Notes: generated by a model from the sequence alone, not told the origin. Numbered from the stretch's first letter, positions 25,930 through 35,208 are shown. The stretch is 64,000 bases of DNA from Bacillota bacterium (GCA_023442465.1 JAEZZQ010000016.1:372001-436000); one strand, 5' to 3'. A program made the numbers and translations.

Positions 25930-25959
25930 CAAGCGTGCAGAGATGTTTCCGCACGCTTG
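25930..25959 (-). promoter_or_regulatory. Intercistronic hairpin after the binding-protein gene
   Basis: CAAGCGTGC (25930-25938) pairs perfectly with GCACGCTTG (25951-25959) around a 12-base loop, 15 bases after the stop of the solute-binding protein gene. No strong T-run follows, so it is better read as an mRNA-stabilising or partial-termination element giving more binding protein than permease, a common design in sugar importers. Confidence 0.6.
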
Positions 25960-25974
25960 AGAAATCACACACTC

Positions 25975-27294
25975 TTATTTCGAAAGTTCATTTGCCTCTT
26001 TAAATGCACCGTCAAGACGCTCTATAATTCCATCAACGTCCACACTTCCAACATACAATTCCTGAAGCAGTCTGCCTTGCTCATCTGTTACCGAAGACGG
26101 AAGCACCAGATCCTGATAAGAACGGCCCTCTTCCACATACTTATATGCATCCTGCACCCATGATGCAGTTTCAAATGCATGAATGGAAGATATCGGATTA
26201 AATCCACAAGCCTGGAACAATGCCGATGAATCGTTATCGTCTAAAACATAATTTGCAAACTTTAAGGCCAATTCTTTTTCAAGACCGTTGGCATATACCC
26301 CTAATACCGTAGATGTAGCGAGATTAATTCTGGTACACTCCGGATTATTGTTGGCAGGTAATGCAAATACCCCTAGCTGCATATCGGGATTCGTTGTCAT
26401 TATCGTATTTGCCGACCAAGTTCCCTGAACGAACATTGCTGCTGCTCCATTAGCAAAATCTGCAGCTCCGACTTCCGATCCTTCTTCCATCGCCCGCTTG
26501 GTACCATTTTCCATGATCAAATTGATAACATCAAAGATTTCTCTAACCTCCTCGTAAGATGCTTCATCTTTGTACATACGCTCCAGCCAATCCGGAATCT
26601 CCCCTGTCGTTTTCCCGCCCAGTGTTACCGCTGTCATGAGCTGAGGAACCCACTGCTCCTGGAATGCTAACATGAAGGGGATATAACCTTTTTCCTGCAA
26701 TGCCACACAAACCGTTTTCAGCTCATCCAACGTTTCAGGCGGCGTAACTCCGGCATCTTCAAACATCTGCTTATTATACAAAACACTCCATGCCGTACTT
26801 TCAATTGGAACTCCCATTACTTTCCCATCAACTGTAACGGTCTCTTTTACATTATCATATACTTTTGCAATGCTTTCTTCATTCGTCAAATCTGTTAAAT
26901 ATCCTGCATTTGCGTATGTTTGAATATTATTGGCCTGAATTGTAAACAAGTCCGGTGTATCATCGCCGGTCAACCTTGCCTGAAGAATGCTATCATATTG
27001 GTCCGCACTGGGCATCTCAAGATTTATAGTAACTTTAACATTTTCTTCTGCCAGCATCTTCGCCTCAAACTGGTCGCAGTAATCCTCCCACTGATCCATA
27101 TACTGAGGAAAGCTCATCATGATATTAAGCTCAACCTCTTTAGCGGGAGTAGTTTCTGCAGAAACATCTCCTACAGAGGCCGTTTCTTCCGCTTCGCCCG
27201 CTTTACTGTTTGCCGAAGTATTTTCCCCGCCATTGCCACATGCCGTTAGCGTCATGGCCAGTAACAGCATTATTGATACTAATTTCTTTTTCAC
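25975..27294 (-). CDS. Sugar ABC transporter substrate-binding lipoprotein
   Basis: 439 residues, family 1 (MalE/UgpB-like). Signal peptide with lipobox LTAC at about residues 15-18, then a linker rich in S/A/E and the bilobed domain starting ELNIMMSFPQYMDQW. Motifs DLFTIQANNIQTYANAGYLTDLT, VMGVPIESTAWSVLYNKQMFEDAGV and AAAMFVQGTW are typical. Start is GTG at 27294: AGAAGGAGG lies nine bases upstream and the signal peptide begins there. Opposite the two-component genes across a 275-base promoter region. Captures the imported glycan outside the membrane. Confidence 0.94.
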   Translation of the reverse strand: MKKKLVSIMLLLAMTLTACGNGGENTSANSKAGEAEETASVGDVSAETTPAKEVELNIMMSFPQYMDQWEDYCDQFEAKMLAEENVKVTINLEMPSADQYDSILQARLTGDDTPDLFTIQANNIQTYANAGYLTDLTNEESIAKVYDNVKETVTVDGKVMGVPIESTAWSVLYNKQMFEDAGVTPPETLDELKTVCVALQEKGYIPFMLAFQEQWVPQLMTAVTLGGKTTGEIPDWLERMYKDEASYEEVREIFDVINLIMENGTKRAMEEGSEVGAADFANGAAAMFVQGTWSANTIMTTNPDMQLGVFALPANNNPECTRINLATSTVLGVYANGLEKELALKFANYVLDDNDSSALFQACGFNPISSIHAFETASWVQDAYKYVEEGRSYQDLVLPSSVTDEQGRLLQELYVGSVDVDGIIERLDGAFKEANELSK

Positions 27295-27407
27295 TATAAT
27301 AATCCTCCTTCTAAAATAACTTCTCACTTTGAACACTTTGTCTAAGCTACAATGCAATTATATTATTTCTTTGGATAAATTTCATTGTCATAAACGGTTC
27401 TCTCTTA

Positions 27408-27437
27408 TTGTACATTTTTAATATTGTGCATTTTTAA
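27408..27437. promoter_or_regulatory. Direct repeat, candidate operator of the YesN-like regulator
   Basis: TTGTACATTTTTAA at 27408-27421 and TTGTGCATTTTTAA at 27424-27437, 13 of 14 bases identical with a 16-base period. They lie between the sugar-transporter genes and the sensor kinase; relative to a TATAAT on the reverse strand at 27357-27362 the repeats are about 50-80 bases upstream, where AraC-type activators usually bind. Tandem half-sites are the usual form for AraC-family proteins. Confidence 0.5.
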
Positions 27438-27467
27438 CATCAAACCCTGCCATAAAATGCAAATCTA

Positions 27468-27496
27468 TTTACATCTCTTACTTGCTTGGATATAAT
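27468..27496 (+). promoter_or_regulatory. Promoter of the two-component genes
   Basis: TTTACA, a 17-base spacer and TATAAT at 27491-27496, about 70 bases before the sensor kinase start. Good match to the housekeeping consensus. Confidence 0.65.
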
Positions 27497-27569
27497 AATC
27501 ACTATATAAAACATACGTAACAGTTATGTACTTCCTGACAACAACTCAAATTCGCAGAAGGTAACCCTT

Positions 27570-29339
27570 ATGAAAATATCCATTCAAAAAAGAATTTTGG
27601 GGGCAATGCTCTTAATATCAATGATTCCTATTTTATTGCTGGCCTATTTTACTTTAAATATATCTCAAAAGAATATGCAAAATCAATTAATACAAACGAG
27701 AATCCTTGGAATGAATTGGATGAACGATAAACTAACTACGGAATTAGGCGAATATGCTGATTTGTTCTATTCATTTGAAATCAACAAGAAAATCAAACAA
27801 GGTCTTATTTCCTGGGTGATCGGCAACAATTCAATTGACAGTATTCTGCCTGATATTCGAAATAATTTTGAAGATGCGCTGAATACCGATGCCAATATAC
27901 TTTCCGTTGAAATATATAATTATCTGACCGGGGACGGATACATAGCAACTCGAAAAAGCTTTCAAAATGGTACATGGGACAAAATGGATACCGTCTGGAA
28001 ATCAAGAGATGCTGCTTTACAATCCAATATTGTCGTCAGAAGAGACGGTTCCGATTTCGTTGTTATGCACCAAATTAATGAATTCACTACAGGTAAAAAA
28101 ATAGCAGTATTAGTCATTCGTTTGAACAAACACTCATTTACAGACACCATACAGAAGAATATCGAAGAAGGTGAAAGCGCCATTCTTTTCAATGATGAGG
28201 ATTTGATTCTCGCAGAACTGGGTAATTATCAAAATGTATCCGTTCAAAATGATTATATCGATATATTGCAGCGAATAAAAGAAGAGCCCTCCGGTATTTT
28301 TGCTGAAAATAATCATTTCTATTTTTATGAATCAATTAATAAGGGAAAATTAAACCTGCTTTATATAGTTCCCGATCAATTAATCAGGAATCAATTAAAA
28401 GATACTGTTACAATCGCATTTATCATTATGATATTTTCCCTGCTCGCAGCGACATTATTATCCGTCTTATTTTCCGAAATCATCAGTAAACCTATCATTA
28501 CATTGAGTAAAAAAATGCAGACAACAGATATTCATAATTTTGCTGCGGATGTTCCAATAAACCGAAACGATGAAATTGGCTTGCTTCAGGAAAGCTTTGA
28601 AAATATGATGACCCGCAATCAGGAACTGGTCACTCAGGAATACCAACGTGAAATAGAAAAAAGAAACGCACAGCTCAGAGCTTTGCAGGCTCAAATCAAT
28701 CCTCATTTTTTATATAATACATTGCAAGTCATCGGAGGAATGTCCCTGTCAGGAAAAAGCGGGCATATATATTCTGTTGTAACAGCATTAAGTGACATAC
28801 TGCGGTATGCAATCAGTTTCGAACAGGAATCCGTTACGCTTGAACAAGAAATTACTTATTTAAAAAGTTATATTTCAATACAAAATAACAGATTTGACCA
28901 TCGGCTTCAATTTGAGACAGAAATCTCTCCACGGGCAATGCAGTCATATATACCGAAACTAATTCTGCAGCCTCTTGTTGAAAATTGTCTCGAACATGGA
29001 CTTAATAAAAAAAACGAGGATTGGAAAATACAGCTTAACGCTTATGAAGATATCGCATCAGACAGCTTAATTATTACTGTCTCCGATAACGGTCTCGGTA
29101 TGGATCCCACACAACTCGATATAATCCGCACTTCATTAGATTCAGGCAATAAGGAAACACTAAACTCTTTTTCTCATATCGGACTAAGTAATGTTCACTC
29201 AAGAATCCGTATCATGTCCGGTCCTGAATATGGTTTGAAAATTCAAAGTAATCAAAATGAGGGCACTACGATAACAATAAAAACAAAACTGCTGGGAAAG
29301 AAAGAATTATGCGAAACGGAAAATACACAACAATATTAA
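27570..29339 (+). CDS. YesM/LytS-type sensor histidine kinase
   Basis: 589 residues. An N-terminal membrane helix (12-32), a large extracellular Cache-like domain (33-275), a second helix (about 280-305), a HAMP region with KPIITLSKKM, and a kinase core of the His_kinase type with INPHFLYNTLQ (phospho-acceptor His379) and the ATP lid DNGLGMDP. AAGG lies eight bases upstream of the ATG. Senses an extracellular sugar or the loaded binding protein and phosphorylates the partner regulator; the regulator gene overlaps its last 31 bases. The neighbouring CUT1 transporter is the likely target. Confidence 0.94.
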   Translation: MKISIQKRILGAMLLISMIPILLLAYFTLNISQKNMQNQLIQTRILGMNWMNDKLTTELGEYADLFYSFEINKKIKQGLISWVIGNNSIDSILPDIRNNFEDALNTDANILSVEIYNYLTGDGYIATRKSFQNGTWDKMDTVWKSRDAALQSNIVVRRDGSDFVVMHQINEFTTGKKIAVLVIRLNKHSFTDTIQKNIEEGESAILFNDEDLILAELGNYQNVSVQNDYIDILQRIKEEPSGIFAENNHFYFYESINKGKLNLLYIVPDQLIRNQLKDTVTIAFIIMIFSLLAATLLSVLFSEIISKPIITLSKKMQTTDIHNFAADVPINRNDEIGLLQESFENMMTRNQELVTQEYQREIEKRNAQLRALQAQINPHFLYNTLQVIGGMSLSGKSGHIYSVVTALSDILRYAISFEQESVTLEQEITYLKSYISIQNNRFDHRLQFETEISPRAMQSYIPKLILQPLVENCLEHGLNKKNEDWKIQLNAYEDIASDSLIITVSDNGLGMDPTQLDIIRTSLDSGNKETLNSFSHIGLSNVHSRIRIMSGPEYGLKIQSNQNEGTTITIKTKLLGKKELCETENTQQY

Positions 29340-30421
29340 TCGACGATGAGAGTTGGACCCGAGATGTCCTTCGATATATTGGCAAATGGGACGAGTTAGG
29401 AATTGAGATCATTGCGGAGGCTTCCGATGGTGAATATGGCCTGGAACTGGTCGTAAGCCTTAATCCTGATATTATTATATCTGATGTAAAAATGCCTAAT
29501 ATGAGCGGCTTGACCCTAATTGACACATTACGTAAAAGAGACTGTCATGCTAAAGTAATATTCGTCAGCGGTTATGACGATTTCCAATTCGTCAGAAATG
29601 CAGTACAATTACAAGCGACTGATTATTTATTAAAACCGGTCAAACCAGAGGAACTCAATGCCCAATTAGAACGCTGCGTCAAAGAATTAAGCCAGGAGCA
29701 AGGCTCAGATAGTACAAAAGACTTAAGCCTGCAAGGAGTTTTACATGTCAGCTGGTTTACGGAATACACCGATTTAAGGACCTCTATCTATGAGTCCTTA
29801 AAAGCTAACAATTTAGATTTGTTACAGAATAGAATCGAGAGCCTGGAAGCTTTAGTTATACGGTCAGAGGGGGACAGCCCCTCAAAAAATATTGCTATTT
29901 ATATACATTTTGACTTCCATAATATGCTCCAAAAGTTTATCTCGGAATGCGGCTATTCCTTCAATGAAATCATGGATGAAAAAGCCGGTTCCTATGTTTT
30001 TTCAAGCAATTTTTCTTTTCATGAAATGATACAGTCTATAAGAGCTCTGTTTGTCAAGGCTATTATGAAAATGGAACACCTGAAAAAAGAAAAGAACAAA
30101 ATCGATATAAAACTAATATGTAAATACATAGAATCAAACTATGCGGAAAATATATCCTTAGAAAAAACCGCAGAAAACTTTTATATCAGTAAGGAATATT
30201 TGAGTAAAGTTTTAAAATCAGAAACCGGAGCCGGATTCTCCGGCTATATTACCGGGCTAAGAATGAAAAAGGCAAAAGAACTTTTGCTTATGGATGTTGC
30301 GATCAAAGAAATCGCCGAGATGACCGGATACAAAGAACTAGGGCATTTTTATAAGGTATTTAAAAAGTACTATGGAATCACTCCCGGGGAAATGTTAAAC
30401 AATATTAGGAATCAGGGATAA
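29309..30421 (+). CDS. YesN-type response regulator with AraC DNA-binding domain
   Basis: 370 residues. Receiver domain 1-125 with ILIDDE acidic pocket, phospho-acceptor Asp59 in IIISDVKMP and Lys in DYLLKPVKPEE; a middle region; then two AraC helix-turn-helix motifs (265-368) with EMTGYKELGHFYKVFKKYYGITPGEM. Overlaps the kinase gene by 31 bases, which makes them a pair. Likely binds the direct repeats at 27408-27437 and controls the binding-protein/permease/GH5 genes. Confidence 0.94.
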   Translation: MRNGKYTTILIDDESWTRDVLRYIGKWDELGIEIIAEASDGEYGLELVVSLNPDIIISDVKMPNMSGLTLIDTLRKRDCHAKVIFVSGYDDFQFVRNAVQLQATDYLLKPVKPEELNAQLERCVKELSQEQGSDSTKDLSLQGVLHVSWFTEYTDLRTSIYESLKANNLDLLQNRIESLEALVIRSEGDSPSKNIAIYIHFDFHNMLQKFISECGYSFNEIMDEKAGSYVFSSNFSFHEMIQSIRALFVKAIMKMEHLKKEKNKIDIKLICKYIESNYAENISLEKTAENFYISKEYLSKVLKSETGAGFSGYITGLRMKKAKELLLMDVAIKEIAEMTGYKELGHFYKVFKKYYGITPGEMLNNIRNQG

Positions 30422-30444
30422 TTATTGCTCTAAACGAGGATTAC

Positions 30445-30584
30445 AAACTTCTTATCCCAGCTTCCATGGGACATACGGGCATAGATTACACCCTCTGCGG
30501 CAATCCCGCTGATAACCTCATTGGCACGTATCAGCTCCTCCTTAAATTCCTTTCGGTTACGGCTGTCGGTTGGGTATGGTAAAA
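30445..30584 (-). pseudogene. Frameshifted fragment of a polysaccharide deacetylase
   Basis: The reverse strand encodes FYHTQPT and then, after loss of one base, SRNRKEFKEELIRANEVISG followed by GSWDKKF. This matches about 47 residues of the deacetylase at 34459-35208 (FYHTQLT, SRNRKEFKEELIRTN, GSWDKKF), with clear DNA similarity. The NodB-type HTxxH segment lies here. No start, no stop in register and a one-base deletion show it is dead. It sits in the 548-base gap before adhE; the part from 30585 to about 30860 shows no gene. Confidence 0.8.
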
Positions 30585-30867
30585 CAATTCCATCCAGCCT
30601 GCGTCTAACCTGATATTAGGAAAATAATCCAATACTTTTCTCTTTCACCCATTTCATAATAAATTCCTAAACTATTTTTCTGATAAGAAAAAATCGGAGC
30701 AAACACGCTTCTTCGTCTGACATTCCCAGCACAAGGTCATCAGAATGTTCTGACGTGAACTTCATGTACTATTATTTTATATCTAACATAAATTTTAAAT
30801 CTACATAAATATTTTTATATTATAAAAGTTACTATATAAATCAAAAGGAAACTCATAGATTTTTTAA

Positions 30868-30885
30868 TTGTTATTTTTTTAACAA
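30868..30885. promoter_or_regulatory. Rex-type operator 1 upstream of adhE
   Basis: The 18-base site matches the Rex consensus TTGTTAA-N4-TTAACAA at 13 of 14 fixed positions (T for A at position 7). It ends five bases before the -35 box of the adhE promoter. Rex is the NADH-sensing repressor of fermentative genes in Firmicutes (established knowledge). Confidence 0.7.
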
Positions 30886-30890
30886 ATCTA

Positions 30891-30919
30891 TTTACAAATC
30901 CTTTTTTTTCTGTTATATT
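30891..30919 (+). promoter_or_regulatory. adhE promoter
   Basis: TTTACA at 30891-30896, 17-base spacer (T-rich) and TATATT at 30914-30919, about 50 bases before the adhE start and bracketed by the two Rex-type sites. Confidence 0.7.
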
Positions 30920-30934
30920 CATTGCATAACCATT

Positions 30935-30952
30935 GTGTTAATTTTTTAACAA
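30935..30952. promoter_or_regulatory. Rex-type operator 2 upstream of adhE
   Basis: GTGTTAA-TTTT-TTAACAA matches the Rex consensus at 13 of 14 fixed positions. It lies just after the expected transcription start and before the ribosome site AAAGGAGG, where a bound repressor would block the polymerase. Confidence 0.7.
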
Positions 30953-30969
30953 TCAAAAGGAGGATATCT

Positions 30970-33591
30970 ATGTCTAATAAATTACAGCAACCCACACCCA
31001 AGGAGCATGTTGATCAATTAGTGAAAAACGCACTCGGCGCGCTAAATGATTTCTTATCCCTAGATCAAGAGGCAGTTGATAATATAGTTCATGAGATGGC
31101 TCTTGCAGGACTCGCAAAGCAACAGGTACTTGCTAAAATGGCAATAGAAGAAACCGGAAAAGGAATCTACGAAGATAAGATTACAAAAAATATTTTTGCA
31201 ACAGAATATGTATGGCATTCTATCAAATATCAGAAAACAGTTGGTATTATTGAAGATAATGAAGAAGAGGATTACATGATCGTGGCTGAGCCGGTAGGTA
31301 TCGTTGCCGGTGTCACTCCTGTTACAAACCCCACCTCCACTACCATGTTCAAATGCTTAACTTGTATAAAGACCAGAAACCCGATTATTTTTGGTTTCCA
31401 TCCCAGTTCCCAGCAATGCTCCAAGGAAGCCGCAAAAACCTTATATGAGGCAGCTGTCAAGGCCGGTGCTCCAAAAAACTGTATACAATGGATTGAATAT
31501 CCTTCCATCGAGGCTACCAGAGAACTAATGAATCATCCCGATGTATCTATGATTCTGGCTACCGGCGGATCAGGAATGGTTAAGCAGGCCTATTCCTGCG
31601 GAAAGCCCGCCCTTGGTGTAGGTCCTGGTAATGTTCCCTGCTTTATTGAAAAAACCGCAAATTTAAAGCGTGCCGTAAATGACCTGATATTATCCAAATC
31701 CTTTGATCACGGTATGATCTGCGCTTCCGAGCAGGCAGTAATTATCGAGGCTCCCGTATATGCTGAAGTTGTGGATCTGATGAAGAAGGATGGCTGCTAC
31801 TTCGCTACCAAAGAAGAGATCAAGCTCCTGGAGCCCGTGGTAATCAATAAAGCAACCGGTGCCGTTAATCCTGACATTGTCGGAAAGTCACCGTTCGATA
31901 TTGCAGCGCTGGCCGGAATCAGTATCCCTGTAAACGCCAAGATTTTATGTACGGAGTTAGATGGCGTTGGTCCGCAGTACCCTCTGTCCAAAGAAAAGCT
32001 TTCCCCCGTACTCGCAGTACTTAAAGCCCAGAACCTGGAGAAGGGTCTTCAGCTTTGCGAGAAGATGATCGCACTTGGCGGCCTGGGCCATTCCTCTGTC
32101 ATCCATTCCAATAATGATGATGTCATTAAGACCTTCTCTTCTCGAATGAGAACCGGCCGTATCCTCGTAAATTCACCTTCCACACATGGTGCGATCGGTG
32201 ATTTATATAATACAAATATGCCCTCTCTTACCTTAGGCTGCGGTTCTTACGGCGGCAACTCTACTACCCATAACGTATCCGCTGTCGATCTGGTAAATTA
32301 TAAGCGTGTAGCAAAGAGGAGGAATAATATGCAATGGTTTAAGGTACCCAGCAAAATTTATTTTGAGTCCGGTTCAACTGCATATTTATCAAAAATGCCT
32401 AACATCACAAAGGCATTCATTGTAACTGACCCATCCATGACACAATTAGGCTATGTCAGCAAGGTATTATATCAATTAAGAAAGCGTGCCGATTATGTAC
32501 ACAGTGAGATTTTCGACCAGGTCGAACCTGATCCGAGCCTTGATACTATCCTGAAGGGCGTAGAAGAAATGAATAAATTCAAGCCCGACGTAATTATTGC
32601 ACTGGGCGGCGGTTCCGCTATTGATGCAGCAAAGGGCATGTGGTTATTTTATGAAGATCCGACTGCAGATTTCAAGAATATGTCCCTGAAGTTTTTAGAT
32701 ATCCGTAAACGTACCTATAAATTTCCTACCTTAGGTAAAAAGGCACAGTTTGTGGCAATTCCTACTACTTCCGGAACAGGCTCGGAGGTCACCTCCTTTG
32801 CTGTTATTTCGGATAAACAAGAAAATAAGAAATATCCTCTGGCAGATTATGAGCTGACACCTGATATTGCAATTATAGACCCTGACTTTGTTATGACCGT
32901 TCCCAAGAAATCAACCGCCTGGACCGGTATGGATGTACTGACCCATGCAATTGAGGCATATATCTCAGTGGTAGCATCCGATTATACCGATGCACTGGCA
33001 ATTCATGCCATTGATTTAGTCTTCAAATATCTGAGAGAGTCTTATGACAAGGGTGCACAGAGTCCTGTCGCACGTGAGAAGATGCATAATGCTTCAACGA
33101 TTGCCGGTATGGCATTTACCAATGCTTTCCTTGGAATCAACCATTCCCTGGCTCATAAGTTGGGCGGCGAGTATCATATTCCTCACGGTTGTGCAAATGC
33201 AATTTTATTACCTCATGTAATACGATACAATGGTGTTGATTGCCCCACTAAGGTTACATCCTTCCCGAAATATGAAAGTTATATTGTAGGTGATAAAATT
33301 TTTGAATTGATGAAAAAATTAGGAAGGAGTCCAAAAAATAATGCTGAAGCCGTAGAAATGCTGGCAAAAGAAGTGGAAGATCTCAATAAGCATTTAGAAA
33401 TTCCTAATAACTTAAAGGAATATGGAATCGATGAAAAAGACTTCCTCTTCAAGCTCCCGGGACTTGCCGATCTGGCCTTCGGTGACCAATGTACAACAGC
33501 TAACCCAAGACTTCCTCTTGTATCTGAATTAGAAGAGCTTTACCTCTTGGCATACTATGGTAAAGGCAATATTCCGGAAAAAGAAAAATAA
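30970..33591 (+). CDS. adhE: Bifunctional acetaldehyde-CoA / alcohol dehydrogenase
   Basis: 873 residues, full length. Reduces acetyl-CoA to acetaldehyde and on to ethanol, regenerating two NAD+. The N-terminal ALDH domain (1-440) has Cys251 in FDHGMICASEQ and the NAD loop GVGPGN; after a linker the iron-dependent ADH domain (455-870) has GGGSAIDAAK and metal ligands within DYELTPD, GMDVLTHAIEAYI, NHSLAHKLGG and HIPHGCANA. AAAGGAGG lies seven bases before the ATG at 30970. The gene is bracketed upstream by two Rex-type sites, so expression should rise at high NADH. Such AdhE proteins form spirosome filaments. Confidence 0.98.
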   Translation: MSNKLQQPTPKEHVDQLVKNALGALNDFLSLDQEAVDNIVHEMALAGLAKQQVLAKMAIEETGKGIYEDKITKNIFATEYVWHSIKYQKTVGIIEDNEEEDYMIVAEPVGIVAGVTPVTNPTSTTMFKCLTCIKTRNPIIFGFHPSSQQCSKEAAKTLYEAAVKAGAPKNCIQWIEYPSIEATRELMNHPDVSMILATGGSGMVKQAYSCGKPALGVGPGNVPCFIEKTANLKRAVNDLILSKSFDHGMICASEQAVIIEAPVYAEVVDLMKKDGCYFATKEEIKLLEPVVINKATGAVNPDIVGKSPFDIAALAGISIPVNAKILCTELDGVGPQYPLSKEKLSPVLAVLKAQNLEKGLQLCEKMIALGGLGHSSVIHSNNDDVIKTFSSRMRTGRILVNSPSTHGAIGDLYNTNMPSLTLGCGSYGGNSTTHNVSAVDLVNYKRVAKRRNNMQWFKVPSKIYFESGSTAYLSKMPNITKAFIVTDPSMTQLGYVSKVLYQLRKRADYVHSEIFDQVEPDPSLDTILKGVEEMNKFKPDVIIALGGGSAIDAAKGMWLFYEDPTADFKNMSLKFLDIRKRTYKFPTLGKKAQFVAIPTTSGTGSEVTSFAVISDKQENKKYPLADYELTPDIAIIDPDFVMTVPKKSTAWTGMDVLTHAIEAYISVVASDYTDALAIHAIDLVFKYLRESYDKGAQSPVAREKMHNASTIAGMAFTNAFLGINHSLAHKLGGEYHIPHGCANAILLPHVIRYNGVDCPTKVTSFPKYESYIVGDKIFELMKKLGRSPKNNAEAVEMLAKEVEDLNKHLEIPNNLKEYGIDEKDFLFKLPGLADLAFGDQCTTANPRLPLVSELEELYLLAYYGKGNIPEKEK

Positions 33592-33628
33592 GATACGCCT
33601 TATCTGTATAATAGGATAAAATAAATAA

Positions 33629-33662
33629 GGAGAGCCCATGATTCCATTACTATGCGCTCTCT
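33629..33662 (+). terminator. Possible terminator after adhE
   Basis: GGAGAGC (33629-33635) can pair with GCTCTCT (33656-33662) around a 20-base loop; the downstream sequence is T-rich but broken. It begins 38 bases after the adhE stop. Weak; no better candidate seen in the gap. Confidence 0.4.
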
Positions 33663-33822
33663 TTATATCTTTTTCTGCTGATTTCCTCATTTTAATAAAG
33701 TATTTTTTCTTGCTTTGTAATCCTCTGTGAGGGTTTGTATAACTATGGCCCTTTTTTGAATTCTTTTTTCTACTCCATATACGTATATATTACTATGTAT
33801 TTTCTATAGGAGGATCTTTATT

Positions 33823-34341
33823 ATGAACAATGATTTTACCTGCAATATCTCCGTCAATTTACCGTATCCCGCCATTCAGCCCGAATGCCATAATCCCGAA
33901 TATGCGTATGCTATGTTGAGCAATGTGGGCAGTAGCAATTCAGAAATGACCGCCGTGAGCCTTTACTTTTATAACAGCGTCATACTTAACCCAATCTACG
34001 CCGATTTTGCAATGTGTTTTCATAAAATCAGTATTGTGGAAATGCATCACTTAGATATGTTTGCAGAACTTACCTATAAGATGGGCGTCGATCCGCGCTT
34101 ATGGAGTGTACAAAACCGAAAGAAAACCTATTGGACGCCGGCATACAATCATTATCCAAGAGAGGTCACCGAAGTCATCATTAACTCCATCAAAGGAGAG
34201 GAAGCGGCTATTCAAAAATACCGATACCAAGCTGATACCATACGGGATTCCAATATTGTAAATATCTTACATAGAATTATTCTGGACGAAGAAAGACACA
34301 TTGAGATATTCAACAGCATGTTGCATTGTATTTCGAAATGA
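33823..34341 (+). CDS. Ferritin-like di-iron domain protein
   Basis: 172 residues with a four-helix-bundle ligand pattern: Glu in SNSEMTAVSLYFYN, VEMHHLD (ExxH), KGEEAAIQKY and LDEERHIEIF (ExxH). This resembles rubrerythrin-like or Mn-catalase-like short proteins without a rubredoxin domain. The N-terminal 30 residues (PYPAIQPECHNPEYAYAML) are proline-rich. Probable role in peroxide or oxygen defence. GGAGG lies nine bases before the ATG. Monocistronic: a terminator follows and adhE lies upstream with a weak terminator between. Confidence 0.8.
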   Translation: MNNDFTCNISVNLPYPAIQPECHNPEYAYAMLSNVGSSNSEMTAVSLYFYNSVILNPIYADFAMCFHKISIVEMHHLDMFAELTYKMGVDPRLWSVQNRKKTYWTPAYNHYPREVTEVIINSIKGEEAAIQKYRYQADTIRDSNIVNILHRIILDEERHIEIFNSMLHCISK

Positions 34342-34405
34342 GCTGGTTTTTTCCACAAACCAATCTAAAAATGTCTTAATTTATGAGCCCATAATAGATG
34401 GGAAG

Positions 34406-34444
34406 ATAATGACAACCGAGATATCAAGCTTCGGCTGTCATTAT
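34406..34444. terminator. Bidirectional terminator between convergent genes
   Basis: ATAATGACA pairs with TGTCATTAT (nine bp), and beyond one A/C mismatch CCGA pairs with TCGG. Followed on the + strand by TTCCTGTTTTT. It sits between the ferritin-like gene (+) and the deacetylase (-), and probably serves both. Confidence 0.75.
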
Positions 34445-34458
34445 TTCCTGTTTTTCTC

Positions 34459-35208
34459 CTAATCAAACATGATCTCCTCCACCGTCACAAAATTATACCC
34501 CTTCTCCATTAGCTCATCCACAATATTAAGCGCTGCGGTAACGGTAGACGGATAGTAATCGTGAAGCAAGATAATGTCGTTCTCCTCCGCCTTCTTCACC
34601 ACGTTCTCTGTGATGCAGGCTACATTCGTGGAGCACCAGTCAAGCGGGTCGATCGTCCACAGTACCGGGAACATGTTGAGCTCCGTTTCGAACTTTTTAT
34701 CCCAGCTTCCATAAGGCGGGCGGACGTAGATCACATCCTCCCCCGTAATTCCGCTGATGACCGAGTTGGTGCGTATCAGCTCCTCTTTAAACTCTTTTCG
34801 GTTTCTGCTGGTCAGCTGCGTATGATAAAAGGTATGATTACCGATCACATGCCCTTCCTCATACATTCTCTTAATGATTTCCGGATACTTCTCCGCATTC
34901 ATTCCGGTCACAAAAAAAGTGGCTTTAATCCCTCTTTTCTTAAGTCCATCCAAAATCTGCTCCGTATAATAAGGATGAGGGCCGTCGTCGAAGGTCAAAG
35001 CAATCTTTCCCTTGTCCTTCTCCTCGTCCCCCACCTGCCTCGTTACCTCATTACTCAAAACTGCCGATTCTGCCGCCTGCTCACCGTTCCCATAATCTCT
35101 GACATATATAAACAAAAGTGCCGCCGCAACGAGGACTCCCGCCGCAACGCATTCTTTAAGTCCAATTTTAAAATGCAATGTTCTGCCTCTTACTATTGTT
35201 TTCTTCAT
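34459..35208 (-). CDS. Polysaccharide deacetylase (NodB domain), membrane-anchored
   Basis: About 249 residues. One N-terminal membrane helix (about 18-38, CVAAGVLVAAALLFIYV) puts the catalytic domain outside. NodB motifs: LTFDDGPHPYYT (motif 1, catalytic and metal Asp), HTFYHTQLTSRN (motif 2; the second metal His is present as H..H), VRPPYGSWDKKF (motif 3), and a late LLHDYYP motif. Removes acetyl groups from GlcNAc or MurNAc of peptidoglycan or another glycan. The ATG at 35208 has no good ribosome site; TTG at 35232 is the alternative. A broken paralogue lies at 30445-30584. The gene lies downstream of the diguanylate cyclase on the same strand. Confidence 0.9.
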   Translation of the reverse strand: MKKTIVRGRTLHFKIGLKECVAAGVLVAAALLFIYVRDYGNGEQAAESAVLSNEVTRQVGDEEKDKGKIALTFDDGPHPYYTEQILDGLKKRGIKATFFVTGMNAEKYPEIIKRMYEEGHVIGNHTFYHTQLTSRNRKEFKEELIRTNSVISGITGEDVIYVRPPYGSWDKKFETELNMFPVLWTIDPLDWCSTNVACITENVVKKAEENDIILLHDYYPSTVTAALNIVDELMEKGYNFVTVEEIMFD

